This document shows, one piece after another, positions 21,129-32,399 of a stretch of 64,000 nucleotides of DNA. Each line of letters starts with the position of its first letter. Positions within the stretch are counted from its first letter, which is position 1. A model generated the notes under the pieces. That model searched no databases and was not told the DNA's origin. It saw only the letters and a list, made by a program, of their open reading frames with translations. A program made the position numbers and the translations under genes. The stretch is from Halichondria panicea (Eukaryota; Porifera; Demospongiae; Suberitida; Halichondriidae): the NCBI RefSeq assembly GCF_963675165.1, contig NC_087380.1, positions 6,746,571 to 6,810,570 on the forward strand. The letters run 5' to 3'.

Positions 21129-23454
21129 AAGCTGGCGCTGTGCTAATGCCTCTCGCCATGTTTTTGCTTTCGCTTAAAAGTATTAGAGTGTTATATTAGT
21201 ATTAAAGTTAGCTTATCTATATAAAGTCACTGAGAAGAAAAGACTTATTTACATGCATCTATTGTTGTATTATGTGGCTTACCAGGATCTCAAGAAAGAA
21301 GAAAATTGATTCTTCCAGGATCTGTAGTTCAGTGTATATAATATCTAAGAAGAAAAGACCTGTGTACATGCATATTGTTATCTATATTGTTATATGGTAG
21401 TGTTTTGTGGCTTATATACCAGGCCCTCAAGACAAAGATGATTCTGCCAGGAGGATCTTGGGATATTATTTTCTCACACAGGGAATGAGCGCGCATGCGC
21501 ATTACATCCAAGGGTGTGTCCAAAGAGATCAATTTCACAAAATGGCTACTGCTAGCTAGCTGTTTTAACAGATATTTTCTGAGTATTGTAGCTAACAAAA
21601 AGCTAGCGCTTTAGTGCAAGGCTAACTCATATGTTGAATAGAAAGTTTGTGCGGACAGATGATGCTATGAAAGATTCTGAAGAGACTGCAACAGCCTTCA
21701 ATGTGAGTCAAACTAGCCATAACTCGAGAAAGAAGCTTTAGTTTGCTAATCCACGAATCAAAATCCAAGAGAACGTGGCTAGAAGCCTATAGAAGCTGTT
21801 AGTTTTCGTTACATTGCAACCGTTGAGCAGTTATAGCTGGAATACACACACACACAGACAGACAGACAGACACACAACACAGTCGTATCCCTCGTGCGGC
21901 TACGCCTCGAGGCATAATAAGTGTTCTTAGCTAGCAGCCTAGGCGTAACGCGCCTAGACTGCTTACCGGAAGCCACCACGCCTTTAGCTCAATTATCGTG
22001 GACATAATTTTCGTGAGGATTCTAACCACAAAATCCGCGAAAATTAAGCCCCTCGAAAATTTCGCGCTATACAGGGATTTGAGGAGTTCTTGCGAGAGCG
22101 GAAGTAACTGTCACGTGAACAGTTACGTAATTATGGCTCATTACAAACCAATTTTTCTCCAATAAAGCCTTTAGCCCTTTTTTTTTTGGGAAAAAATCGA
22201 CCTATAGGAGGCTTTGCTCTGCATTAGTTGGGCGTGGCCCCACCCTGGACGCGAACGTAGGGTTGGGCACCACTGCAATGTCAGGTTTGTTCCACCGGCA
22301 CTTAGCTTTAGGGTGTGGCTAAGCATGAATACGATTAATTCCAAGTGGGCGGTAACCGCAAAGCTCAGTTAGAATGGTACTGCAGGAGTCATTTTTGCAT
22401 ACCACTAGCTCTAACTGACCTGGCGTGTTCCTGGATCAAGCTGGCTTGTCTACTATTGTTGCATTTTGATTTGACTAAAGAGAATTACTAGTTACTGACT
22501 CGTTCATTAATGAGCCATGCCTTCACACTTGAACTCTGCAATCTGATTGGGCTGCAAATTTTTTGCAGCAGACACAAACCTGACATTGCAGTGGTGCCCA
22601 ACCCTACGTTCGCGTCCAGGGTGGGGCCACGCCCAACTAGCTCTGCATATGCAAGCCTTTGCACCACAGCTAAAGCTATCCTTGAGCCCAATCGTGAGCT
22701 ACTACTATTAGTCATGTCACACAAACTGTGTATCCAGCTGGAGCTAGCCTAAGAGAGATTTTACTGAGACTAGTGATACACTTTGAGTTTCAACAGCTTA
22801 CAGGCAGGCTGGGGCAAGCAGTAGCTCACAAAACGATTAGAATCTCAAGGATAGCTTCAGCTGACAATCTGCTGTGGTGCAAAGCCTTTACCAAAGGCTC
22901 TTAGCTTTCTGATGTAAGTCGATGTTTTCCGAGTTTAGCAAAAATGAATAGGCTCTATTGGAGAAAAATTGGTTTGGAATGAGCCAAAATTCAATCTTGT
23001 TACCAAGGTTCACGTGACAGGTACTTCCGCTCTCGACATTACAGTTGCAAGAACTCCTCAAATCCCTGTACTACGGTATTTTAGTAGCCATTATGAACTT
23101 GCAGACACACCCCTATTCCTGGATGTAGATCTAATGCGCATGCACGCTCAATACCACGTGTAAGAGAATCCATTTTGAACCCCAGATCCTGGCAGAATCA
23201 GAATCAATTTTCTTCTCTTTGTTGAGGTCCAGGTAAGCCACAAACCAACCTTTTCTGATAACTCTTTTTAGACTGCTTTCTTCTGTAATTGATTTTAGAC
23301 TGCTTGTTACCATAATTATACAATAGATGCAAAGTCAGTTTTAGACAGATTATTTTATACACTTTTTCCTCTTCTATACTTCCTCTTCTATACTTTTGAG
23401 CGAAAGCAAATCATGGCGAGAGGCATTAGCACAGTGCCAGCTTGATTGTGTTAA
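21129..23454. mobile_element. Large foldback element, arms about 1 kb
   Basis: Sequences in 21129-22291 recur inverted in 22577-23454: the outermost GCTGGCGCTGTGCTAATGCC / GGCATTAGCACAGTGCCAGC, then a TGATTCTTCCAGGATCTG block, then GCGCATGCGCATTACATCCA / its inverse near 23120, then GTTACGTAATTATGGCTC and CAATTTTTCTCCAATA, then GGGCGTGGCCCCACCCTGGA / its inverse at 22617-22636. Loop about 22292-22576. The right arm contains an extra internal inverted pair (about 22653-22890). Partial copies lie at 47770-48475 and 50930-51720. No transposase seen. Confidence 0.85.
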
Positions 23455-23929
23455 GCAAAAAGCAACTGTACATTGTAACTATGCAGCGTGTATGGTATGA
23501 GTAGTGTCGATAGTATAAACCATGTGGATAAAAGAGGAGAAATTTCAGAAATTTAGTGTTGTCATTCCATAAAATAATGTAATGGGGGGGAAGGGCCACG
23601 CCCATCTATAAGCTAGCTAATTTGTACAGGATTTGTTGTTCAAAACATGTACTTGTACAAGCAAGTACAACACGAGCTATAGCTGCGATAGCTTATAGCT
23701 TGATTCATACATCAGGCACATGCTCTATACTTCCTGCACATGCTCTATACTTCCTGCACATGCACATTTTTCTAGATCACGTAGTATCAATGATGGATGC
23801 TTTAAAAACAGCACCACTTCCTCTGGGCGTGTGGTTTGTATTATCTGCCATGATCATGTGCTACATCAAGGGCGCTACATCCTGAAAAACTAAGTGGATG
23901 TAGCTGCTGCCTCGTGCGCATATGCAGAG

Positions 23930-26900
23930 ATGGCGCTGACAGTAAAGGACGTATTAATACATGATGTCCAAGTCTACAATGGAGCAGTTCACCGTGTTGA
24001 GGACCCCTCAGAGAGATTCTTTGTGAAAATTTTATTTGAAGGTAGCTAGATATAATATTTTATAATTTTCATACGTATACTCGGACGTCATAATAATATT
24101 AAATTGTAATGCTTAGATTGTTGAGTAATTATAAAGCCTTTATCTGATGGGCAAACATGTGTACAATAATGGCCTGGGAACGAGGCTAATGCTGACATTG
24201 ATTTGTGTTGGTGTAACCCGTACAGGGGATGAGAGGCAGATAGCCATGAACAGGTCTAGAGTGTCAACTCCGATGCATTACTGCGATGAGGTGAGCAGTT
24301 GTGTGGGTGAATAGTAATTCAGGGAATTGTTCACAATAACGACTGGAAACCACCAGAGGAGGTACTACATCTAAGACCCACATTCCTTATTATATCCTGG
24401 TCAAAGTTCAATAGCACATATCAAACAAAATACTCATAGCAACTCCAGGCATCCCTCCTGAAGATTCTGAAGCTGAAACGATGGTTGATTAAATAATAGT
24501 TAGACACTGTTTAGGAAGTTTCTACATGATTTAGAAGCCTAAAGGGCTAGTTGTAGTATCCCGAACGCAGTGAGGGTTCTACTAGCCCTGAGGACTTCTA
24601 AATCATGTGGAAACTTCCTAAACAGTGTCTAAGCATTTTAGATCATAGCAACCATGAGTATTTAGCCAATCAGATTTGAATGTTCTTATCTAATCTTTGC
24701 TACATGATTTTCTAAGTGAAGCACATGATTTTCTAAATAAGTACATGATTTTCTAAGTTGGATAGAACACTTCCTTTAGCCAATCAAATTGCAGTATTTA
24801 TGGCAAACATGATCTAACTATAACCTAGATCAAACAGTACGAATCAGACTCTTGGCAACTAAAAATAGCCCAGTGCTTGTGTTGGCAGGTAACACGCAAT
24901 TGAACTTTGACCTAAGGAATGTTAGTCTGAAACACTTCTTTTGACCATAGATAGAGTAGAGAGGGATTGGAAACGGAAGTACCCTCGAAGTACCATCCGT
25001 GTATCTCCGCGGTTTAATCGAGGCTTACTTTAACACGAGGGCTAAACATGAATAATTCATGAGAATTGTTTTGCTCTTTTAAGAAGTCCACGAGCAGTTC
25101 TGCTGCTAAACGTCAACTTTCATCTCATACTCGAGGCCATTTGGAACACAGGACTCTATTTAGTGACACAGCCTTAGCTATAATATCATAGGTTCTATAG
25201 GAACACAAGCAACACAAGCATGAAAAACGCTCTGTGTACCTCTAGCTACTTCACGACAATCGAGATTATATTTTCTTCGTTTCCAATTGATACCCACTAT
25301 CAGGGGGCATGTGATTCAGTAATGGGGGTAGCTCTGAGATGTATTATGCATTGGACACAATAAGTTTCCCGGGCTTTTGCGGGAGTTATGAGGAGATACA
25401 CGGATGGTCCCAGAGCCACTACGTAGACTTCATTGTAAACATCACGTGAATCACTTCCGTTTCCAATCCCTCTCTACTCTATCTATGCTTTAACTCACGG
25501 ATGTCGTACCTCCTCTGGGAAACCACGGAGTTGTCCCGGGAATGCAAACCGTACGTATGATATGCATGGGTGATATACTACTTTTAGCCTCATTATCAGT
25601 GAATGTGTTTATATACTCGAGCCTTATAGTGCAGTACCGTATAGCAGGAACATTTTGCTATTTGGCCCAGGTTAGGGCCCTCAGCAGAAATGTTCGCGAG
25701 TTCTAATTCGCGTTTCAATGCCAGGAAACCACACCCACCAATAGCTTTGCATGTGAAATACTTGCGCGTTGGAGTTTATCCTGAAGAGAGTGGTGGTTTC
25801 CTAAGCATGCAGCCATTTCAATACATCAATATAGTGAGTAAAGGTGGTGCTGGTGTAGGTGAGAAGGCCAGTTTTAATTTTCGCGTAACTGCTCTGCCCT
25901 CGAAAAACGCGAAATGTTGCACCTCACGAAAATTTCTTGCTAATACGGTAGCACATGCGTATTTGTGACATTTGCATTTGTGTGGGAGCGTGAGAGCGTG
26001 AGATTCTTCACGCACTGGGATAACTGACCAGTTCTTTTCCCAAAAGAAAGGGAGTGGTTTCCAGTCTAGATGAATAGCATCAATAATAATTATTGCCATC
26101 TATACAGTGCATGACTGCATACCTATATATAACTAGAGCACTAAAGTGCAAACCCTCGGCTGGTGACGTTAGTTAGGCGGAGCCCGACCGTCCCTGATGG
26201 GAGGTCAGGTTTCAAGCCTATGTCAGGATTTGTCTTGCTGAATTATATAACACGCTGATAAGCAGCTATGAATAATCATTTTATTCTATGAATATTATTA
26301 TTCTGAAGTGGGTGGTAACCAATTTTACCTTGCTTGAGGTTGTGCAACCGGATGTGACATCGACCACAGTAGAAATGCTGCAATCTGATTGGGCTGCAAC
26401 TATAGTTGCAGCAAAGACAAATCCCAGATAGGCTTGAAACTCACGGGACGGTCGGGCTCCGCCCAACTATGGTAACGTGACATGATTATAAAGAAACTAG
26501 AAGAGTTATATAATGCAGTGCATGTAGTGATGAATATCATCAGGAGTACATGAATGTCATGTATGACTTATTAGCACAGCAACTCAGGAGCTAAACCAGA
26601 CTGGAGGCATGCTGAAACATTTGAGAACCGGGTTTTACATGCACTGTGGACTAGGATCACAGCAAAGAAGCCTGCAGAGAAGTATGGCTCCTGGAGTAGG
26701 ATCCCAGAGTCACCTAACAGAGACAAACCAGACACAATTCTAGCTTTCTATTGCATAAACAATCAGTAATTATTGGCTTATGTTTCGAATAATAGCCGCA
26801 TCTAGCTGGGCTGGTTTATGTTTCAAAAAGCTTAGGTTTTTACCGCCTTTTCAGCGAAACAAAGACTTCTTTGCAAAATCTGCCAAATTTTAAGCCTTAG

Positions 26901-27689
26901 TTTTAATGCTACAAGTTTCCCTACGTACAAATTGTGATGCCTAAATCATCAGGTAAGCCAAACTGAGCGACGGACACACAGACAAACTAACAGGCTTCTG
27001 TAACAGAGGCAACCTACGCGCCTTGGGTTAATTATGCTTGATTACCTACATGTGCACATGTTTAGTCTGTTGTCTGTCAACGATTCATGACACTATATAT
27101 GTTCTGTTCTTTGCTCTATACTTACTGTATTTCGATAATCTCACTTTAAATACAGGAGTTAGTGTTTCCACTGAAGGAATCCTTGCAGACCAGCGGTACC
27201 CAATCACTCAAGCTTGACGTGTACCAACGTGACATTAGAGCAATAGACATGTGAGATTGAAATACGAATGTTTAATATTCCTTATGAGTCGTAGTAATGA
27301 CTACAATTTTATATGTGTCCACATTATGTTTGATTTTATGTGTCTACAGGTTTATCGGTACATTGGATATATCTCTTGGTCTTCTCATAAATAACAGATA
27401 CCAATCCCCACCACTCTCTTTAAAGAACGAGTCACTGGAGGAGGTGATTCATTCATTTTGTCTCACAGATTAATTATTTATGGTCACTGGTGGTGGTATA
27501 TACAATTTAGTACATTTTTATGCTCTTATACGCTCCTGATACGCATGTATAGTGCATTGTATATCATGTATATAGTTACATGATCTCAAACACTCATGTA
27601 TTACCCCCCTCCAGTCTACAGTCAGTGTGACAGTGGAGTACGATGATCCTAGCAGTCCTGCCAAGGAGATACATGATGGTACTATATAG
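23930..27689 (+). CDS. Small C2-like domain protein, 146 aa (5 exons)
   Basis: Exons 23930-24041, 24226-24290, 27156-27250, 27350-27443 and 27615-27689 join in phase to give 146 aa ending HDGTI-stop. The order of beta-strand-like blocks (VLIHDVQVYNGA, RFFVKILFEG, EELVFPLKESL, LKLDVYQRD, FIGTLDISLGLL, STVSVTVEYDD) follows a C2 domain: a target strand EELVF, then L.V.V.D, then the x-G-x-x-x-I-x-L strand. The acidic calcium ligands are not clearly present, so it may be a protein- or lipid-binding non-calcium C2 (inference). No transmembrane segment. The 2.9-kb second intron is packed with foldback repeats. The last exon could alternatively splice at GATG|GTACTA, so the C-terminus is provisional. 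Specific orthologue not recognised. Confidence 0.68.
24501..24631. mobile_element. Foldback MITE, about 37-bp arms
   Basis: TAGACACTGTTTAGGAAGTT..AAATCATGT arms at 24501-24537 and 24595-24631 are near-perfect inverted copies. Lies in intron 2 of the C2-like gene. Confidence 0.82.
24946..25487. mobile_element. Foldback element with near-perfect 35-bp TIRs
   Basis: Left arm 24946-24980 (CATAGATAGAGTAGAGAGGG..GGAAACGGAAGT) is the inverse of 25453-25487. Subterminal blocks (ATCCGTGTATCTCC / GGAGATACACGGAT) are inverted too. No coding capacity seen. Confidence 0.85.
25635..25950. mobile_element. MITE with TACCGTAT-type ends
   Basis: Left TACCGTATAGCAGGAACATTTTGC and right GAAAATTTCTTGCTAATACGGTA are imperfect inverted repeats with TA tips. 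Same broad family as 12189-12416. Confidence 0.65.
26172..26466. mobile_element. Foldback MITE (GTTAGGCGGAGCCCGACCG ends)
   Basis: Ends 26172-26194 and 26444-26466 are inverted copies with one mismatch, followed inside by a second inverted pair (CAAGCCTATGTCAGGATTTGTC / GACAAATCCCAGATAGGCTTG). Confidence 0.8.
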
Positions 27690-27851
27690 CATTACTTAGA
27701 GCATGGCCATAATTACAAGATTTGTTGTTTGGAGTTGTCTGCATGCACTATTATGTACGCCTTGGGAGTAACCACGGTAGCGGAGGATATATGGGTGCAT
27801 ATCCTCCTCTTAGGTGTGGCATATCTGACTTATACCACGTGACCGCAGTAC

Positions 27852-27859
27852 TATAAAAG
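27852..27859 (+). promoter_or_regulatory. TATA box (TATAAAAG)
   Basis: A consensus TATA box preceded by an E-box-like CACGTG (27837-27842), 59 bp upstream of the ATG at 27918. The spacing leaves a short 5' UTR. Confidence 0.6.
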
Positions 27860-27917
27860 GACCTCCCCCTAGCAACAATTCAATTCACGGTGCGACTGCA
27901 AAAAAGAACACAAGACT

Positions 27918-28181
27918 ATGCCGGATTTTGCAGCCGTTAAAGAGCTAGTTGAGCAACATGTCGACTCCTACAGATGCTCAAGAGTCCAAGTGTTGACCAT
28001 TCGACGTCTCTTACTGGAGTTGCAAGCTCTTTTTGTATCTAAACCACACCCATGGACCCATGGAAACTTAGCCATCTTGTTGGAGAGCAGCTTTCGTGTT
28101 TCTGCCGTCGCTTTGAGTCTTAGTACCGTCAAGCATGCATGGCTCTTACTTGAACAAAAAAAACAAACAAAAACAACTTGA
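27918..28181 (+). CDS. Small hypothetical ORF, 87 aa
   Basis: ATG-started ORF with a TATA box at the right distance. The product is Leu-rich and amphipathic (ELVEQHVDSY, IRRLLLELQALF, LAILLESSFRVSAVALSL) and ends in a Lys/Gln/Thr tail. It resembles a fragment of a helical domain but no family is recognised. It may be a first exon, although no convincing donor is seen. Low to moderate confidence that it is translated. Confidence 0.35.
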   Translation: MPDFAAVKELVEQHVDSYRCSRVQVLTIRRLLLELQALFVSKPHPWTHGNLAILLESSFRVSAVALSLSTVKHAWLLLEQKKQTKTT

Positions 28182-28194
28182 AAACTGTGCATGC

Positions 28195-28445
28195 CCAGAG
28201 GAAGTACGCCAATGTCAAAAGGTCACTAATTAAAACACTACGTGGGCTTATGTTTTACATGTAAAACTAAGTTTACCCTCGCGCCCCTGAGTTTATACAC
28301 CACCACTAGCTTCATCCTCTTTATAATCACAACAGAAATCAGTTGAGCTATTGCGCCACAGACAAACCAGCTTGAGAGAAGATATCCCAGATTTAATTGC
28401 ATCCTTTGACCTTTGATAGCGTTCTTAGATATGGAAAATTAGCTT
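28195..28445 (+). repeat. Direct repeat, copy 1 (upstream of partial death-domain exons)
   Basis: Matches 34396-34625, sharing GTCAAAAGGTCA.TA.TTAAAA, ATCACAACAGAAATC, CAGACAAAC, AGATTTAATTGCA and AGATATGGAAAATTAGC. The downstream copy keeps an open frame (ELYRAPDKLKEEIQDLIATF) that is broken here. The pair marks an old segmental duplication at the 5' side of the death-domain genes. Confidence 0.75.
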
Positions 28446-28825
28446 CTGTAGCTAGGGCATAAATTTTGGTGTACTGGTTTGCTGCACTGGATAGATATAG
28501 GTATAGCAAATAAACGATCAAGGGCAACAGAAACGCTAGCTGTTGTATCTAAGCAAAGGTCTAAAACCCAGGACAAGATGATTAATGTTTTCATTAAAAG
28601 TGACCCTATTGTTGACCTTGGCTTACCTCCTCTGATCTGGTGCATGCCTGGGGCTGTATATATAATACTATATAATACAGCTTGACCAATGAGATCAATT
28701 AGTGGTGACGTATGTGTGGTATAACATGAAATATTTCACTGTTACTTTTTTGCTAGACTTTAGAACAGACATAATGTACACATTGTATTGTGCCAATAGT
28801 TTGTTGACTTGTCATGTGTTTCCAG

Positions 28826-29683
28826 GGTCCCTCACACTAGGAGAGGTGAGAGCTGCCTTGTGGGGTGCTCGTTATGAATGGATCGACCTGGGGCTTGCGT
28901 TGGGTATACCACACAGCACAATACAGGTGATTGAAGGGCATGCAGTTTCCCAATACTCTCAGATTAATGATGTGCCCAGACTTTTCAAAGTGGTGCATGG
29001 CTATTTTTAATCCTCAATTCAACACACGAACTTGCCTCTTTTTGTAGTAAACATAATAGGTCTGGTGCTTGTTTTGTTTAGAAGTGGTGTAATAATTAAC
29101 CACCGACCAGTGTGGGCACAACCAATTAAAACTCAAAGTTGGCCACAAAAACATCATGCGTTAACATACGTTAATCAATATTCACTCAACAGGTGATTGA
29201 GATGGACCACCGTACCATAATAGATCGTTTCACTGCAATGCTTAGAGAATGGCTGATGATCTCATCCAACTCCACCTGGTCTGATCTGGTTAAAGCCCTG
29301 AGGTCACCAACCGTTCACCGTCCTATCGTTGCTATTAGGATTGAGGACAAGTACATCAAGAGTGATGTCTCCTCAGTGCAGGAAAAGGAGAATACAGCAA
29401 GTTAGTATAATTATGATATAGCACATTAAGCTCTTGAAAAGTATTCCTGCTGTGCAGTGCTTAGTCTTTATATACTCTAATAACCATGATTTCTCAAGAG
29501 TGTGTGTGTCTTGCCTGAGCGTAGTGTAGCTAGCCAGTTGTGGCCTCAAGAGTCTATGTCTTCATTGCATTTCCAGGGTCTTCTATGCTTCAAAGGGCAC
29601 GCATGGAAGCTGCCTTGTGGGGTGCTCGTGCAAAATGGTTTGAGTTGGGGCTTGCTTTGAATCTATCTGAGGAAACACTAGAG
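28826..29683 (+). pseudogene. Partial death-domain gene copy: exons A1, B1, A2
   Basis: A1 28826-28926 (SLTLGEVRAALWGARYEWID..), B1 29193-29400 (MDHRTIIDRFTAMLREWLMI..) and A2 29577-29683 (SSMLQRARMEAALWGARAKW..) have intact splice borders and phases and together code for one complete and one half death domain. They correspond to A3-B3-A4 at 42348-43133 and are clearly a duplicate of that block. The partner exon for A2 is missing; an interspersed repeat (29850-30275) lies where it should be. No start exon or 3' end was found, so it is either a truncated copy or alternative 5' exons of the main gene: A2 ends in phase 0 and the 2A exon has an in-phase acceptor at 34827/34828. Confidence 0.6.
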
Positions 29684-29849
29684 GTGATTTTCGACAAACA
29701 TGGTAAAATCTATATGCATTCAGTTTGTCACTGAAGTTATTTGGTCAATTTTATAGCTTCGTTTATTATGTGGTTGAAAAGTGTGCCAGGGATTTCTACA
29801 AAGAGGTGGTTGAATCTTTTCAGCTCTATCTATATGTAGAAGTGCTTTT

Positions 29850-29885
29850 TATGCCTCGGTGCGCATGCGCAAGCGAGGTATACTG

Positions 29886-29930
<45 letters not shown>

Positions 29931-30275
29931 GACTGCTACAAGGATCAATGAAGTGCAATTTCGATAGGCTTCTAGCCATGTTTTCTTGGATTTTAATTCG
30001 TGGATTTGCAAAATAATGCTTTGTTTTCGAGTTATGCCTAGTACTTGGAATGCCATTACAGCCTTTTCAGAAGAGTGCGTAGAAAAACTTGTCCACGGAG
30101 TGTTGCTACTCTACTTAGTAGTTAGCTCTGCACTAGCTATTGGTAGCTGCAAGAGTGAGAAGAGAGCTGCAAGGCTCTGCTAATGCAGCCATTAATTTTA
30201 CACTCGTTTTTAACAACAATCATGGTCGATCATTACCCACTCTTTGAGTTTCTCTGTGATTCTGGATTCTTCCTG
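29850..30275 (+). repeat. Interspersed repeat with internal GT microsatellite
   Basis: Starts ATGCCTCGGTGCGCATGCGC, then a GT run (29888-29926), then TAGACTGCTACA, ATCAATGAAGTGCAA, GGCTTCTAG, TTCTTGGATT and GTTATGCCTAG. Further copies at about 37430-37690, 40830-41330, 41405-41830 and 48970-49200 (plus), and 46040-46420 and 31080-31210 (minus). Confidence 0.8.
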
Positions 30276-30465
30276 CATGGAGCAAAATGTATAGTCTCGC
30301 GAACAGACATGTCCTAGAGAGACAAGTCTGCTAAAAATGTTCATCATGATATACCATATATCTACAAATTTATCGAACACTTCTAATTACCCCGGACACT
30401 CTTTTGGGCAATTTTCGTTGTTCTAATACAACGGACACTCCAGTGCTTTAATACCGTAAATACGG

Positions 30466-30681
30466 TATTACTAGAATATTTTTGCTGGTGAAAAACCTTT
30501 GTGAATGAGCCAAATCAGCAGAAAATTTGACCCTTTGCGATCTAACTATTGCGTTTTGGCAAGGATCGTGTGTATTTATTAGTAATAATTAGGTTTTGCG
30601 GTTAAATTGTTGCGAATTGATCAACCATCGCAAAGTTCGCAAATGTTTTGATGCTCGCAAAACATTCTAGTAATACGGTAC
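30466..30681. mobile_element. MITE with TACGGTATTACTAGAATA ends
   Basis: Left TACGGTATTACTAGAATATTTTTGC and right GCAAAACATTCTAGTAATACGGTA are inverted copies. Non-coding. Confidence 0.75.
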
Positions 30682-30921
30682 TTTAATATTACATTTGTTC
30701 TAAATATCCGGACAATACCTTGAAAAGTTGAGTTACAATCATAGACGGCAAGTAAGACTTAGAGTGCTGCAGTTAGATAGCTTTGAGTAGCTAGTTTTAG
30801 ATGGCTAGTGCAACTATTCAATCGCACACTGTTCTATTAAACTTAGCTAGCTCACATGCAGCTGCGGACACTTTGCATGCTCTATAAAAATCTGTTCCAA
30901 TTATACCCGGACAATTTCCAA

Positions 30922-31044
30922 AATAATTATTTTTGCTGTCCGATAAATTGGAAGATATATACAGTAATGTATCACTGTGTATAAAAGCTATTGATACATT
31001 ACTGTATATATCTTCCAGTTTATCGGACAGCAAAAATAATTATT
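30922..31044. repeat. Long hairpin, 53-bp arms, 17-base loop
   Basis: Arm 30922-30974 is inverted at 30992-31044 with about one mismatch (ATTTTTGCTGTCCGATAAA / its inverse). It could be a foldback MITE or, if transcribed, a small-RNA precursor. Confidence 0.88.
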
Positions 31045-31086
31045 ACTCTTACTTGCACTTGATTCATTCTTGAGCATCTGTAGCGG

Positions 31087-31087
<1 letters not shown>

Positions 31088-31162
<75 letters not shown>
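31088..31162. repeat. CA microsatellite (tail of an interspersed repeat)
   Basis: CA run flanked by the GCGCATGCGCACCAAGGCATA end of the interspersed repeat family, minus orientation. Confidence 0.92.
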
Positions 31163-32192
31163 ACCGTATACCTCGCTTGCGCATGCGCACCAAGGCATAA
31201 TTATGTAGGGATTGACATCACCCCAGGCCACCAGTAAAAATTGCTAGGATTGGCCGAGAAAAACGTGGAAACCTACCAACGAAAAAGTACATGTGAATGA
31301 CATTGTAACGGATTGGAGTTATGCTCTCGTCTGATTTCTTGCTTCCACGGTTTCCTGGGGCGAACCCTAGCAATTTTTCACATTGCAAATGTTTTTCTAT
31401 AGTCGGATAATAGTGCAAAAAATTTCTATTATAAATGAACATGCGGTACTAGATTACAGATGGCCAGTTGAGTTTGCTATTCACTTTCTCATACTCTTCC
31501 AGCCACTGCAGTTTTTTCATCACTGTTATGTGTCCCTGGATTTACATATAGTAAAGTTATCACATTTTTAGCTAGCTTTAATTGCAAATTACGTTTTTTT
31601 TCTTCGTAGAAGGATAATTATTTTATGCGTGATTACGATGCGTTTATGAACAATACTCGACCATTAATTTTTGTTTTTATTCTGGCTTAGTAAAAATGGA
31701 ACGCTGTGTGGAACAGAAGCGCAATGGGAACTACTAGCTGTACATCTCGACCCAGATTCCTCTATAGCTTGCGAGACTTCAACGGCAGAGACTTTTTCTA
31801 AAAATCATTGATGGTGAAGTTTTACCTTCGTTTTTTCAAGCATACAGAATGTATTTCATCACATGAGGCCTTGCTAAAAACTTACTTTGAAAATTGCGGT
31901 GGATCGATTTTTACAGAGCCAGCAAAATGAACGGTAGCGCATCGTAACAGTATATCCTTGTACGGAGAAAAATGAGCGTAAATGTCTACCACAAAAGTCT
32001 CGTAAGCTATACTAAATCTACAGTAGCCCTCATGCGCACCGAGGCATAACAATTATTTTAAAATTCACCCAATAATGCGTTTTTACTATTAATAATACAG
32101 TTCCGTTCATTTGCTTTTTTCTGGCTTAGTAACGGTTCATGCGTGCTACAGAAACGCGACGGGACCGAGGGCTACTTAGATCTAGTACCGCG

Positions 32193-32374
32193 TATAGTGG
32201 GTATATTTAAATGTTCGTGGTTTTCGCTGATCAAGCGGCTACCGCAAACGTTTATATTCTCGAATTTAATATCGCATGCATGCATGCTATTCCGCGAAAA
32301 TTGAATCCGTGAAAACCTCTAACTAACAGTCATTATACGCGAAAGTTTATACCCTCGAAATATACCCACTATAC
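32193..32374. mobile_element. MITE with GTATAGTGGGTATATTT ends
   Basis: Ends GTATAGTGGGTATATTT and AAATATACCCACTATAC are perfect inverted repeats. A related copy with TACCGTATAGCGG and ATATACCCACTA ends spans about 34015-34250. Confidence 0.78.
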
Positions 32375-32399
32375 GATTATAGTCCTCTAACTTGTGAGA

